From JARYLZ01 sp964388275 (GTDB taxonomy: Bacteria; Bacteroidota; Ignavibacteria; SZUA-365): a stretch of 64,000 nt of DNA. A program made the position numbers and the translations under genes. The stretch is taken from assembly GCA_964388275.1 (NCBI GenBank), contig CAYLZD010000006.1, positions 1 through 64,000 on the forward strand. Direction: 5' to 3'. This document shows, piece after piece, positions 1 through 9,482 of this stretch (position 1 is the first letter of the stretch; every line of letters starts with the position of its first letter). The notes under the pieces were generated by a model that saw only the letters and a program-made list of their open reading frames with translations, was not told the DNA's origin and ran no database searches.

Positions 1-153
1 GGTCGCTCGGAATTTCATTGCATCTTGCCGCCCCATTTGTTACAATACGGCTATGTTTCGCATCCGTATACACCGGCGTTCCGGCGCCGCGCGTCATGCG
101 ACGATTCCCGGCGTCGAATCCGGACACCGCGCCGTAACCAGCCCGGCTACCCT

Positions 154-3100
154 ATGCATAAATCGTTAACGGGTTTGTTCTTGCTCGTCACACTCATCGC
201 AGCGGCGTTCCCAGCGCCGGCGGCGGCTCAGCCTTACGCGATGGATGATACGTTGCGCATAGTGCGCATCGAGACCGACAATTTCCCCATCGTGCGGGTT
301 TACCTCCGCGCTTTCTGCGGAGGAAGGCAGTATCAATCCCTTACTTACGTTGATGTGGAAGTTGAAGACTCGGGCATAACCGGGACATGGTCGCTCAATT
401 GCCCTCCGGAGACTGTGCCGTTCTCCGTGGCCCTCGTTCTGGACCGCAGCGGCAGCGTCGCCGGCACAAGCATGTACCGCATACAGGAAGGCGCCTGGCG
501 TTTCGTCGAGCTCATGCAGCAGCATGGGAACAGTTACGACGAAGCGGCGATCATCAGTTTCTCGAGCGACGTGACCGTGAATCAGCCGATGACCAGCACG
601 CACAGCCTGCTGTTCACTGCCATACAGCAGCTCTATCCGTGGGGAAACACGGCCATGTGGGACGCCGTGATGTTCGGCATCTACGAAGCAGCGAGCGGCA
701 GCAATCCGATTAAGGCGGTGGTGGTGCTCAGTGACGGCATCGACAATGTCAGCGCGTCCGACTTGAGAAACGTGATACCATACGCCCGGCAGGAGGGGAT
801 TCCCATTTTTACGCTTTGCCTCATGTATCATGCGGATTCGCTGTCGGTCAAAATGATGAAAATGGCGGCGGATTCCACGGGAGGCATGTTCTTACCCCTC
901 TATCATCCCGACGATATAGTCCCGGCTTTCAACGCGATAGCTTCGCTGGTGACCGGCGGCGCCAACGATTGCGTGCTTCAATACCGCGTGGATTGTCCCG
1001 ACGGCTCGCTGCGCTCGGTCAAGGTGACTGCGCGCGCATGCGGCAAGACTGTGACCGCTTCGGCTCAGTACCGGGCGCCGCTCGATCCGAATCTGCCTTC
1101 GGTGAATCTCGTGTTCGACACCGCGCAGGCATACGAACGGGGCGATCTTTACGTGCCTGTGCTCATCTCCGCCATCGGTTCGGACGCGGATATCACGGAT
1201 CTGCGTTTCAAGGTGTTGAGGCAGGATTCCGTGGACTTCGTGCGCGCGATAACAACCGGACATTTCGCCGAGCACCTGGCGCTCTCCACCTGGCAAGTGT
1301 CCGACACGCTGCATTTTCAACTGCAGGGCAATGCTCGGCTGAGCGGACACGACACGCTCATGATATTGCATTTCCGCACCAGATCCTTTGTCAAGGATAC
1401 GACACTGCCTCTGCTGCTCTTCTACCTGGAGAAGAACACCGTCCAGTGCCTTCTCCTGAAAGCAACCGTGAGGGATCACACCGTGCGGAAACGTCCATCG
1501 CTCGCGATCGCCTGCCGCGATTCGATGACGGTGCGCTGGGACAGGTTGAACGCGGCTTATCTTCCGTCGGAACTGGAGTTTTCCACCACGGTAAGCAACA
1601 TCGGGAGCGTGCAGGCAAGGAACACCAGGGCCTGGATCACCCTGCCTTACGGCATTCGGCTGGTATCGGGACCCGACACCGTGGCCTTGCTCAACAACTT
1701 CATGAATCCCAACGCGGGCGAGACGGTCCGCTTCAGGGCAGTGGTGCTGGCGACGGACACGGCGCGGGATTATACCGTGTGCATAACCGTGCAGGCCGAC
1801 AGCGGCCTCCCCGTGCAGTGCTGCACGCGCCTTACCGTGGAGAAGGCCGCGCCGGCGCTGCGCTGCTCGATTTCCATGCCCTCGGAGGTGCGCTGGTCCG
1901 ACAGCGCGGGATCGTACATCCCGCCGGTTTTCCCCGTGACCATGACCGTGCACAATGTCAGTCCTGTCACGGCGCGCTCGGTGGACGTCTGGCTGGATCC
2001 GCCCGAGGGCTTCGACGTCGCGCCCTCGCCCCCTTTGCGGACCACGCTCGTTCCATCCGATCTGGCCACCCTCGAAACCGGCGAGGTGACGTGGATGGTG
2101 ACCCCGCTGGACCGCATGTATTCGGATTCCGTCACCTTCTGCATCCGTGCCGCGGCGGGAGGCGACACCGCCCTCTGTTGCGACAAATTGTTCATAAGCT
2201 CGGCGCCGGTGAGAGCCGCCGTGATCTGCGCTAATGCCCGCGCCCTCGTCTATGACGAGGAAAAGGGCGCTTATGACCCGCCGCAATTTCTCGCGTCGGT
2301 CACCATACGAAACATTTCCGGCATCGACATGGCGCAGACGAGGGGCATGATTTCATTGCCGTCCTTCCTTTCGCTGGCGCCGGGCGAGAATCCGACCAAG
2401 GTGGCGCCGGGCGGCGCCGTCGTGCAGCCGGGCGACAGCGTTGTATTGACCTGGGCCCTCGTCGCCTCCGGCCCTCCGAAGGAAGGAGCGCAGGTATGCA
2501 TAGACGTGCTTGCCGGAAATTATCCCGGCGGCCGCTGCTGCTTCCCCGTCCTCGTGCAGACCAATGCCGCCATACCGCTGCTGCGCTGCTCGCTTGCGGG
2601 GCCCGACACGGTGCGTTATCTCGACAGCGGTTACGATCCGAATCCGGCCGTAGTGGACCTGTTTGTCGAAAATATTGGAACCTCGCCTGCCAAAGCCGTT
2701 ACCGCGGCGCTTCTGCAGGGCGCGGAACTGTCGATAGACAGCGCCGACCAGGCCCTCAAGACCGTGTCGGATTCGCTGGCCGTGGCGTCTTCCGCGCGGA
2801 CGCAATTCCGCATCCGCATACTCGACCGCGGCGTTTCGCGTTTCGACACAATCAGAGTCACGGTATATGCCGCGAACGGCGGCGCCACTGTTTGTGAAAA
2901 AATCATTTGGATCGAGGGAGTGCGCGGGCCGCTGCTCGAGTTGCAATGCGCCGCGCCGGAATTCATCTTATTCTCGGATTCGTCGAATGCCTATCAGCCT
3001 AATCCCTTCACTTTTTCGATCACTGCGACGAATGTAGGCACCGCGCCGGCGGATTCGGTGCTGGCCGAATTCCTTCCGCCGCCCGATGTGACGCTGGCGC

Positions 3101-5094
3101 CGGGCGAGCAGCCGTCGAAACTTCTGACCCCGTCCACACTCGGAACAGGACTCAGCGGCACGGCTTCGTGGCAGGTCGTGGCTCTGCCGAGCCCCGTTGC
3201 GCGCACGGATACCCTCAGGGCGCAAGTGCGCTCGAAGGGACGGGTCCTCGCGGTCACGCAGCCTTGCGTTGCAGCCGTCAGGATTCCGCCCGTGCGGAAG
3301 GCCGCGCTAGAACTCTCCTGTGCGCCGGAGACCGAGCTCAGCGTGGCGGGAGACGCCTACGTGCCCGATCCCTTCGCGGTCCGGCTGCTTCTCAGGAACA
3401 ACGGCGACGCCGACGCTTTCGACATCTCCGCATCCGTATTCAGCCAGGGCCGGCTTCAAACCGCGGCCGGAGACAGCGTGCTCAAGATCAGGCCGCTGTT
3501 GCGCGCCAACGGCGGGCAGACGGAATTCCTTTGGTTCTTCACCGCGCGGCCGCAGGCTCAGGGAGATTCGGCGGAAGTCTGCATCAGAGTTTCCGCCAGG
3601 TATTCGCCGGAGCTCATCTGCTGCACGAAAATATGGCTGCCTCCGCTGGGCAGCGCGGTTTTTAACGTTTCCTGCGAAGGTCCCGACACCATACACTTCG
3701 ACACCGCTGCCGGAGCGTATCCGAATCCGTTTCTCGTATCGGCCACGGTCAGCAATTCCACGACGCTTCCGGTGGATTCGGTGCGTATCACACTGCTTCT
3801 GCCGGCGGGCCTGGCGCCCGCGGCGGGAGAGACGACGGACAGGCGCATTCTGAACCTGGCGCCCGGCCGCAGCGAAAAGGTGCAGTGGCTGCTGGACGTC
3901 ATCGGCGACACTTCCACAGTGGCTAAATCCCGCCGTATCAGGATGCAGTTCTACGGCGGCGAGATGAAGAACTGCGAACTGGACATCATCATCCTGCCGC
4001 CGCCGCCGGGCGACGATACAACGGCTTTCGCGCTGTCCTGCTCCTCGCCTGATTCGATCCGCTTCATAAACGCCCAAATAGGTCTGCAGCCGTCGCCTTT
4101 CACCGTTTCCGCGGAGATTTCGAATACGGGCACCACAACGCTCGTCGGCGTTCAGGCAACGATTGTCCTGCCTTCCGGAGTCACATTGACTTCGGGAGAA
4201 AATCCGACCAAGGCTTTGGGAGCTCCTCTGCAGTCCGGGAAAAGCGCAACAATCTCCTGGTCCTGCGTTCCGGCTTTGAGCGACGAGACCGTCACCGCTC
4301 GCTTCAACATAAGACTCGATGCGGCGGGAGCGCCGTCGGCCTTCTGCGAGACGCCGACCGTCGTGGAACGCGTATTCAGGATCATCGAACTCGCCATTCC
4401 GAAAGGCAACTTGGTCAGGCAGGGCCGCAGCATCGCGATTCCGGTCATTTTCACGAATACGACGCAGGCGCTCGTCAATTTCTTCCAGTTCGACGTGCTG
4501 TACGATCCGGTTACCGTGCATATCGACAGAGTCACAAACGCGAACACTCTCACCGTCGCATGGCCGCCCTTGACCCTGTCGCCTCAGAATCCCGGACGCA
4601 TCCGGATAGCCGGGGCATCCGGGGATCCGTTGTCGGGCTCCGGACCCGTGGCGTATCTGAACCTCCTCGCCTTGTCGGGTGACGGGACGGGCGACAGTTT
4701 CGGCTGGAAGTTGTCCGATCTGATCCTGGCAGATCCGGTTGTGCCTGAAGGTGTGCGGGTGGAACTTCAGCATGGCGACGTGGTTACCAGCGGCGACTGC
4801 CTGGTGCCGCTCTCCGCAGGCGAGAGATTCGCGCTTCAGCCCAACCGTCCGAATCCTTTCCGCGATGAGACGACCGTCAGCTTCACGGTTCTGCCGGCCG
4901 ACGCCGGCAGCCGGGTGAGCGTGGATGTTTACGACGCTTTCGGCCGTCACGTGCGCCGTCTGGCGGACGCCGTCTATCCGGCGGGTGAACATGCTTTGCG
5001 TTTCGACGCGAGCGGACTGCCGGAGGGTGTGTATTTCTGCCGTTTGACGGCGGGGGGCGGCGGCGAAGCGAGAATGCTTTTAAAAAGCAGATGA
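154..5094 (+). CDS. Giant secreted VWA protein with Ig-like repeats and T9SS sorting domain
   Basis: 1646 residues when started at the ATG at 154, which begins directly with a signal peptide (MHKSLTGLFLLVTLIAAAF); the frame stays open further upstream but without signal character. A VWA domain (about 90-270) carries the MIDAS motif DRSGS at 97-101. A cohesin-like beta domain follows, then eight tandem repeats of about 115 residues. Most repeats begin with a hydrophobic-x-Cys motif and several end in a Cys-Cys pair (such as VQCCTRL or ALCCDKL). Then comes a second cohesin-like segment and a C-terminal T9SS type A domain (NRPNPFRDETTVSF ... GVYFCRL). The likely role is a cell-surface or matrix adhesin exported by T9SS; the ligand is unknown. 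A shorter paralogue lies at 30513-33533. The cohesin comparison rests on fold-like sequence features only. Confidence 0.85.
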   Translation: MHKSLTGLFLLVTLIAAAFPAPAAAQPYAMDDTLRIVRIETDNFPIVRVYLRAFCGGRQYQSLTYVDVEVEDSGITGTWSLNCPPETVPFSVALVLDRSGSVAGTSMYRIQEGAWRFVELMQQHGNSYDEAAIISFSSDVTVNQPMTSTHSLLFTAIQQLYPWGNTAMWDAVMFGIYEAASGSNPIKAVVVLSDGIDNVSASDLRNVIPYARQEGIPIFTLCLMYHADSLSVKMMKMAADSTGGMFLPLYHPDDIVPAFNAIASLVTGGANDCVLQYRVDCPDGSLRSVKVTARACGKTVTASAQYRAPLDPNLPSVNLVFDTAQAYERGDLYVPVLISAIGSDADITDLRFKVLRQDSVDFVRAITTGHFAEHLALSTWQVSDTLHFQLQGNARLSGHDTLMILHFRTRSFVKDTTLPLLLFYLEKNTVQCLLLKATVRDHTVRKRPSLAIACRDSMTVRWDRLNAAYLPSELEFSTTVSNIGSVQARNTRAWITLPYGIRLVSGPDTVALLNNFMNPNAGETVRFRAVVLATDTARDYTVCITVQADSGLPVQCCTRLTVEKAAPALRCSISMPSEVRWSDSAGSYIPPVFPVTMTVHNVSPVTARSVDVWLDPPEGFDVAPSPPLRTTLVPSDLATLETGEVTWMVTPLDRMYSDSVTFCIRAAAGGDTALCCDKLFISSAPVRAAVICANARALVYDEEKGAYDPPQFLASVTIRNISGIDMAQTRGMISLPSFLSLAPGENPTKVAPGGAVVQPGDSVVLTWALVASGPPKEGAQVCIDVLAGNYPGGRCCFPVLVQTNAAIPLLRCSLAGPDTVRYLDSGYDPNPAVVDLFVENIGTSPAKAVTAALLQGAELSIDSADQALKTVSDSLAVASSARTQFRIRILDRGVSRFDTIRVTVYAANGGATVCEKIIWIEGVRGPLLELQCAAPEFILFSDSSNAYQPNPFTFSITATNVGTAPADSVLAEFLPPPDVTLAPGEQPSKLLTPSTLGTGLSGTASWQVVALPSPVARTDTLRAQVRSKGRVLAVTQPCVAAVRIPPVRKAALELSCAPETELSVAGDAYVPDPFAVRLLLRNNGDADAFDISASVFSQGRLQTAAGDSVLKIRPLLRANGGQTEFLWFFTARPQAQGDSAEVCIRVSARYSPELICCTKIWLPPLGSAVFNVSCEGPDTIHFDTAAGAYPNPFLVSATVSNSTTLPVDSVRITLLLPAGLAPAAGETTDRRILNLAPGRSEKVQWLLDVIGDTSTVAKSRRIRMQFYGGEMKNCELDIIILPPPPGDDTTAFALSCSSPDSIRFINAQIGLQPSPFTVSAEISNTGTTTLVGVQATIVLPSGVTLTSGENPTKALGAPLQSGKSATISWSCVPALSDETVTARFNIRLDAAGAPSAFCETPTVVERVFRIIELAIPKGNLVRQGRSIAIPVIFTNTTQALVNFFQFDVLYDPVTVHIDRVTNANTLTVAWPPLTLSPQNPGRIRIAGASGDPLSGSGPVAYLNLLALSGDGTGDSFGWKLSDLILADPVVPEGVRVELQHGDVVTSGDCLVPLSAGERFALQPNRPNPFRDETTVSFTVLPADAGSRVSVDVYDAFGRHVRRLADAVYPAGEHALRFDASGLPEGVYFCRLTAGGGGEARMLLKSR

Positions 5095-5415
5095 AGCCGG
5101 ATCCTCCGATCCGGAGAGGATAATGCCGGCGCAGACGACCATGAACAGCGCTCCGCGTCTTCAACCGCTCTTGCCGGGGACTTGAAAAGGGCCGCGGAGA
5201 ATCTCTCCTCACTACTTGCATGAGGGCGCGGAGCGGCGGCCGGCCCCGGAAGAGCGGATTGTTTGTCTCCGTTTCGAGGCTGCGACGGGCCGGCGCCGCA
5301 TCGAATCGGCGTCAACCGGATAGAGCAAGGAATTTTTCGGCGGTGCGCGGCCTTAAGCTCTTTCAAAGGATGCGGACATGCGCTAAATTGCGCACCGTAT
5401 CGAGCGCCCGCAGGA
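5095..5415. other. Intergenic region without a recognisable gene
   Basis: About 320 bp between the VWA protein and the YgjP-like peptidase. Apart from the hairpin just after the stop codon, I see no gene here. Open frames are short, GC-rich and unlike any family I know. The promoter for the downstream peptidase is presumably in its right half. Confidence 0.5.
5097..5114 (+). terminator. Hairpin just after the VWA protein stop codon
   Basis: Perfect 7-bp stem (CCGGATC / GATCCGG) with a CTCC loop, starting 3 nt after the stop codon. No T-run follows, so this may be a weak or Rho-assisted terminator or an mRNA 3'-end protector. Confidence 0.4.
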
Positions 5416-6141
5416 ATGCATACGATAACACTCAGCGGCCGAACCGTCCCTTATTCTCTCGTTCGATCGAGACGCAACCGCTACGTGCGGCTGACGGTCA
5501 TGCTCGGCAAGGGCTTGCGCGTGTCCGCGCCGATCCGTTTCCCCGAGCGCGACATACCTCGCATTATACGGGAAAGGGCCGATTGGGTGCTGGCCAAGCT
5601 GGACGAGTTCGAGAAGCTCGAAAGGCACACGCCTAAAGCCCGCTACAGGAGCGGCGCGGAGACGCCCTTCCTCGGGAAAAATCTCAAGTTGAAAGTGCTG
5701 CCGGCCTGCAACGGCCGCGCCGAGGTGCGCAGGCGTAACGGCTGTCTGGAAATTGAATTGCCCGGCCACGAATCCGGCGCCGATCGTGAAGACGCGCTGC
5801 GTTCGGTCCTGTCTGCGTGGTACCGCATTCAGGCGCGGAAAATCCTTCTGCCCCGTGTGCGTTACTACGCGGCCCTGATGCGCGTCAGTCCGACGAGCGT
5901 CTCGATACGGCGGCAGCGCAGCCGCTGGGGCAGTTGCACGGCGCAGGGAGCGCTGAATCTCAATCAATGCCTCGCCATGCTGCCGCCGCGCATGATGGAC
6001 TACGTGGTCGTGCATGAACTGGCCCACCTGATCGAGCTCAACCACTCGGAAAGCTTCTGGAACATAGTGGACCGTTACTGCAGCAACCGCCGCGTCTGCC
6101 AGGCGTGGTTGAAGGAACACACGTATCTGCTCGATCGCTGA
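5416..6141 (+). CDS. YgjP-type (DUF45, M48-like) metallopeptidase
   Basis: 241 residues from the ATG at 5416, preceded by AGGA; upstream in-frame Met codons lack family similarity. The N-terminal half is a basic beta-rich region (VRSRRNRYVRLTVMLGKGLRV) typical of the family. The C-terminal half has the zinc-protease motif HELAH at residues 200-204, followed by IELNHSESFW, whose Asn-His is conserved, and before it the signature RSRWGSCT. These features match YgjP/SprT-like zinc peptidases, often linked to restriction or DNA-metabolism loci; the substrate is unknown. It stands alone on the plus strand between a T9SS cargo gene and tRNA-Arg. Confidence 0.85.
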   Translation: MHTITLSGRTVPYSLVRSRRNRYVRLTVMLGKGLRVSAPIRFPERDIPRIIRERADWVLAKLDEFEKLERHTPKARYRSGAETPFLGKNLKLKVLPACNGRAEVRRRNGCLEIELPGHESGADREDALRSVLSAWYRIQARKILLPRVRYYAALMRVSPTSVSIRRQRSRWGSCTAQGALNLNQCLAMLPPRMMDYVVVHELAHLIELNHSESFWNIVDRYCSNRRVCQAWLKEHTYLLDR

Positions 6142-6296
6142 GCGGAGGCCTCGGGGCGGCGCTCGCGTCGCGCGCCGCGTTTCATTGAAGCTCCCGCATG
6201 ATCGATCCGGACTGCCTGCCTATACCGGCCGCGTCCATCTCAAACGTGAATCCCGCAGAACACCGCTTCGCCATTCAGCATCCATAATTTCATTTG

Positions 6297-6370
6297 CACG
6301 CCCGGCTGGACTCGAACCAGCGACCCTCTGCTTAGAAGGCAGATGCTCTATCCGACTGAGCTACGGGCGC
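6297..6370 (-). tRNA. tRNA-Arg (anticodon UCU)
   Basis: Read on the minus strand: a 7-bp acceptor stem (GCGCCCG with CGGGCGT, first pair G-U), D-arm GCTC/GAGC, anticodon arm TCTGC-CTTCTAA-GCAGA with anticodon TCT, a five-base variable loop, T-arm GCTGG-TTCGAGT-CCAGC and discriminator G. The 3' CCA is not encoded. It reads AGA codons. Confidence 0.96.
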
Positions 6371-6679
6371 ATGAAAAATTCCGCGCTCGACGAAAGCTCC
6401 GGCGCCATCCTCCGCATCAGGCGGACGGCGACTTAGCTCCGCGCCGGAGGGAGGAAACTGCCGACCGTCGGCACCGGAAGCGGCGACCCGAGGATCGCCG
6501 ATCGACTCGCGCAGGACATCATTAAAAACGCCGGCTGCGAATCAATATGAAAAATACGGATACGCCCGCTTCGGAGCAATCACTATCCCCCGTCGGGATT
6601 CCATCGTGTAGTACACGAGAATCCGGATGAGCGGCCCGATACCGACGGCGAGCAGCGGGCCCTGTTTGAGAGCGCCTGA
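6371..6679. other. Intergenic region between tRNA-Arg and acr3
   Basis: About 310 bp. The tRNA promoter must lie at its left end (the tRNA is transcribed leftward) and the arsenic operon terminator at its right end. I see no convincing protein gene; short frames on both strands have no family features. Confidence 0.5.
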
Positions 6680-7729
6680 TTATGCCGGTGACACGAAATA
6701 TCTCTTCCGGAACCAAAGCGCGACATTAACCAGGGCGATCATTGCCGGAACTTCCACGAGCGGTCCCACGACGGCGGCGAAAGCCTCGCCGGAATTGATG
6801 CCGAACACGGCGACCGCAACGGCGATTGCCAGCTCGAAGTTGTTGGAGGCCGCGGTGAAGGACAGAGTTGCGGTTTTTTTATAATCCGCTCCGAACCGCC
6901 TGCTTATGTGGAAGGACACGAGGAACATGACGATGAAGTAGATCAACAGGGGGATCGCGATCCTCACCACGTCCATGGGGATTTTCAGGATGTGCTCTCC
7001 CTTCAAGGAGAACATCACGATAATTGTGAAGAGCAGCGCGATGAGGGTGATCGGGCTGATCCTCGGAATGAACTTCGTGTGATACCAGTCCTTTGATTTG
7101 ATACGGATCATAGTGAAGCGCGTGATGATTCCCGCCAGGAAGGGGATGCCGAGGTAGATGAACACGCTCTCGGCGATCTGTCCGATGGTGATGTCCACTT
7201 TGAAGGATTGAAGTCCGAGCCATTCTGGCAGCACGGTCAGGAACACATAGGCGTATACGGAGAAGAATAGCACTTGGAAGATCGAATTGAAGGCAACAAG
7301 CCCCGCCGCGTACTCGGTGTCTCCGCATGCGAGTTCATTCCAGACGATCACCATGGCGATGCACCGAGCCAGCCCGATCATGATGAGTCCGGCCATGTAA
7401 TGCGGATGATCGGGGAGCAGCAGGATCGCGAGTCCGAACATCAGGATCGGGCCGATCACCCAGTTCTGAACGAGCGAAAGGATCAGCACCCGCGCGTTCC
7501 GGAAAACCTTGCCGAGTTCCTCATACCTGACCTTCGCCAGAGGCGGGTACATCATGAGCACCAGGCCGATGGCGATGGGGATGTTCGTCGTTCCGGACTG
7601 GAACTGATTCCAGAATCCGACGACGGACGGGAACAGGTATCCCGACAGCACGCCCGCCGCCATCGCAAGGAAAATCCACAGCGTCAGCCGCCTGTCGAGG
7701 AAGGACAATCGCTTTGCTGTCGAGGACAT
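6680..7729 (-). CDS. acr3: Arsenite efflux permease, ACR3 family
   Basis: 349 residues, the usual length for ACR3. Start chosen at MSSTAKRLSFLDRRLTLW, which matches family N-termini; an upstream in-frame Met (7813) would overlap arsM. About ten hydrophobic segments are visible. The family region GLARCIAMVIVWNELACGDTEYAA carries the conserved Cys/Glu characteristic of ACR3 carriers. It exports arsenite across the inner membrane using the proton motive force. Last gene of the arsR-arsC-arsM-acr3 operon, 28 nt after arsM, and probably repressed by ArsR. Confidence 0.95.
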   Translation of the reverse strand: MSSTAKRLSFLDRRLTLWIFLAMAAGVLSGYLFPSVVGFWNQFQSGTTNIPIAIGLVLMMYPPLAKVRYEELGKVFRNARVLILSLVQNWVIGPILMFGLAILLLPDHPHYMAGLIMIGLARCIAMVIVWNELACGDTEYAAGLVAFNSIFQVLFFSVYAYVFLTVLPEWLGLQSFKVDITIGQIAESVFIYLGIPFLAGIITRFTMIRIKSKDWYHTKFIPRISPITLIALLFTIIVMFSLKGEHILKIPMDVVRIAIPLLIYFIVMFLVSFHISRRFGADYKKTATLSFTAASNNFELAIAVAVAVFGINSGEAFAAVVGPLVEVPAMIALVNVALWFRKRYFVSPA

Positions 7730-7757
7730 GTTCAGGCGGCGTTTGGGGAGGGGCCGT

Positions 7758-8564
7758 TCAGTGAGGCCGCATCGCGGATATCGTGACGCTGAGGATCGCG
7801 CCGCCGGACGCATTGAACTTCTCCAACTCGCCGGTTGTGATGAAGCTCAACAGAATGTCATCGGGAATGCGGATCGTCCTTTCCTTTGCGATCACGAGAT
7901 CGGTGAATCCGGCATCCGTGATGATGCCGATGTACTCGTCCATCTGCATCGCGCCCGCGACGCACCCCGTGTACATCGCCGCCGCGCTCCGCAGTTTCGC
8001 GGGGAGTTCGCCTCGCAGCACGATGTCCGACACGCAGAAGCGCCCGCCTGCTTTCAGCACCCGGAATATCTCCGAGAAGGCCCTGGCCTTGTCAGGCACG
8101 AGATTGAGGACGCAGTTGCTCAGCACGACGTCCACCGTGCCGTCGTCGACGGGCATGCTCTCGATGTCTCCCTTCCGGAATTCGACGTTATTGAAGCCGA
8201 GCTTGTCGCGGTTGAGCCGCGCCTTCGCAATCATCTCATCGGTGAAATCGACGCCGATAACCTTGCCGGACTCCCCGACTTCCCTCCGCGCGATGAACAC
8301 GTCGTTGCCTGCTCCCGATCCGAGATCGAGAACCGTGTCGCCCTGTTTGATGCCCGCAAATTCAGTCGGCAGGCCGCAGCCGAGGCCGAGATCGGCCTCG
8401 GGGACGTACCCCTCGATCTTCGAGTAGTCATCGCTCATGACGGTGTAGTCCGTCTTCCCGCCCGAGTCGGCGCCGCAGCAGGAACATCCGCAGGACTGTT
8501 TCGCCTCCGCGATTTCCTTGTACTTGGTTCTGACGATCTCCTTGAGAAAAGCGTTGTCTTTCAT
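7758..8564 (-). CDS. arsM: Arsenite S-adenosylmethionine methyltransferase ArsM
   Basis: 268 residues from the ATG at 8564, which has a strong GGGAGG ribosome-binding site 5 nt upstream; an earlier in-frame Met at 8606 lacks this. A Cys-rich N-terminus (CGCSCC near residue 27) is followed by the SAM-binding glycine motif VLDLGSGAGND and the typical ArsM stretch VLSNCVLNLVPDK, whose Cys binds As(III), and FCVSDIVL. It methylates arsenite using SAM. It sits between arsC (49 nt) and acr3 (28 nt), so reduction, methylation and efflux are encoded together. Confidence 0.93.
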   Translation of the reverse strand: MKDNAFLKEIVRTKYKEIAEAKQSCGCSCCGADSGGKTDYTVMSDDYSKIEGYVPEADLGLGCGLPTEFAGIKQGDTVLDLGSGAGNDVFIARREVGESGKVIGVDFTDEMIAKARLNRDKLGFNNVEFRKGDIESMPVDDGTVDVVLSNCVLNLVPDKARAFSEIFRVLKAGGRFCVSDIVLRGELPAKLRSAAAMYTGCVAGAMQMDEYIGIITDAGFTDLVIAKERTIRIPDDILLSFITTGELEKFNASGGAILSVTISAMRPH

Positions 8565-8613
8565 ATTGCCCTCCCGCAATCCTTGCCGGATTGCGTTATT
8601 GATCATGTTGGTT

Positions 8614-9039
8614 TCATGCCGTTGCGATATATCGCCGATGGAACGCCTCGAATCCGCGCATGATCTCGTCGCGGATTCTCCTGTACGTGTCCGTTATTTC
8701 CCCGTCTGCGCCTGTCGCCTCGGCGGGATCTTCAAAACCGATATGGAGCCGCCTTGTGACGACGCCGGAGAAGACGGGACAGGATTCCTTCGCGTTGTCG
8801 CACACGGTGATGACGAAATCAAATCCTTCGTCCAGAAAGCCGGCCACATTCTTCGGGCTGTTCCCGCTGATGTCGATGCCGATCTCCCGCATGACGGTGA
8901 CGGCTTTGGGATGGACCCGCCAGGCAGGGGAGGTCCCGGCGGATCGGACATCGAGCGTCGGATCGATGAAACGAAGGATGCCTTCAGCCATCTGGCTCCT
9001 GCAGGAATTCCCGGTACACAGAATGAGGACTTTCGTCAT
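8614..9039 (-). CDS. arsC: Arsenate reductase, low-molecular-weight phosphatase type
   Basis: 141 residues. The N-terminal P-loop CTGNSCR (residues 8-14) is the CX5R active site of LMW-phosphatase-type arsenate reductases. SAGTSPAWRVHPKAV and CDNAKESCPVF are the usual following motifs, and the latter gives the resolving Cys pair of thioredoxin-coupled ArsC. It reduces As(V) to As(III), probably with thioredoxin. Located 35 nt after arsR in the same operon. Confidence 0.94.
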   Translation of the reverse strand: MTKVLILCTGNSCRSQMAEGILRFIDPTLDVRSAGTSPAWRVHPKAVTVMREIGIDISGNSPKNVAGFLDEGFDFVITVCDNAKESCPVFSGVVTRRLHIGFEDPAEATGADGEITDTYRRIRDEIMRGFEAFHRRYIATA

Positions 9040-9074
9040 CTCGAACCTTTATCCATATGAATTGAACAGTGGAG

Positions 9075-9431
9075 TCACCGGCCGCAGGCAGTGAAGCGGT
9101 CGATGCTTTTCAACCGCTTCGGGTACGACTTCACTTCCTCGTCATCGCGACAGCACGACCTGAGGTAGGAAAGCGCATGCTTAACAGCTGGATCTTTCGA
9201 TTCGGCGTTCAGGGCGTACTCGACGTACTTCCCGTTTTTCTGGTCTATGATGAAGCCCGCATCGCGGAGAATCTGGAGATGCTTTGAGGCGGTGGAGGTC
9301 GAGATCGGGAGCACGGCCGTGATTTCACACACACAGAGCGTGCGTATCTCGAGCATCTTGAGGATTCTGAGCCTGTTCGGATCGGCCAGGGCTTTAAAGA
9401 CTTTTGCGGCGCTTTTCATCGACTGTGTCAT
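9075..9431 (-). CDS. arsR: ArsR-family arsenic-responsive repressor
   Basis: 118 residues from MTQSMKSAAKVFKALADPNR; the longer upstream frame has no family similarity. It has a winged-helix HTH of the ArsR/SmtB type (STSTASKHLQILRDAGFI). The alpha-3 metal-binding motif LCVCE (about residues 33-37) holds the As(III)-binding Cys pair. It is the first gene of the ars operon and presumably represses the operon by binding the palindrome that overlaps the promoter at 9438-9457. Confidence 0.94.
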   Translation of the reverse strand: MTQSMKSAAKVFKALADPNRLRILKMLEIRTLCVCEITAVLPISTSTASKHLQILRDAGFIIDQKNGKYVEYALNAESKDPAVKHALSYLRSCCRDDEEVKSYPKRLKSIDRFTACGR

Positions 9432-9437
9432 TACGTC

Positions 9438-9482
9438 ATTTCGTTGATCGTGAAAATATGTGGCCGCGGGGAATAATCCAAA
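9438..9482 (-). promoter_or_regulatory. Candidate ars promoter and ArsR operator
   Basis: On the minus strand, TTTG (9482-9479) is followed after 20 nt by TATTTTCA (9458-9451). This resembles the Bacteroidota -33/-7 pattern TTTG-N19-TAnnTTTG with two mismatches in the -7 box. An imperfect palindrome of the form ATTT-N4-GATC-N4-AAAT (9438-9457) covers the -7 box and ends 7 nt before the arsR start, a position suited to repression. Confidence 0.4.

Noticed and set aside
6297..6370. tRNA-Arg as attachment site of an integrated element
   Set aside because: No integrase gene and no visible duplicate of the tRNA 3' end were found within the window.
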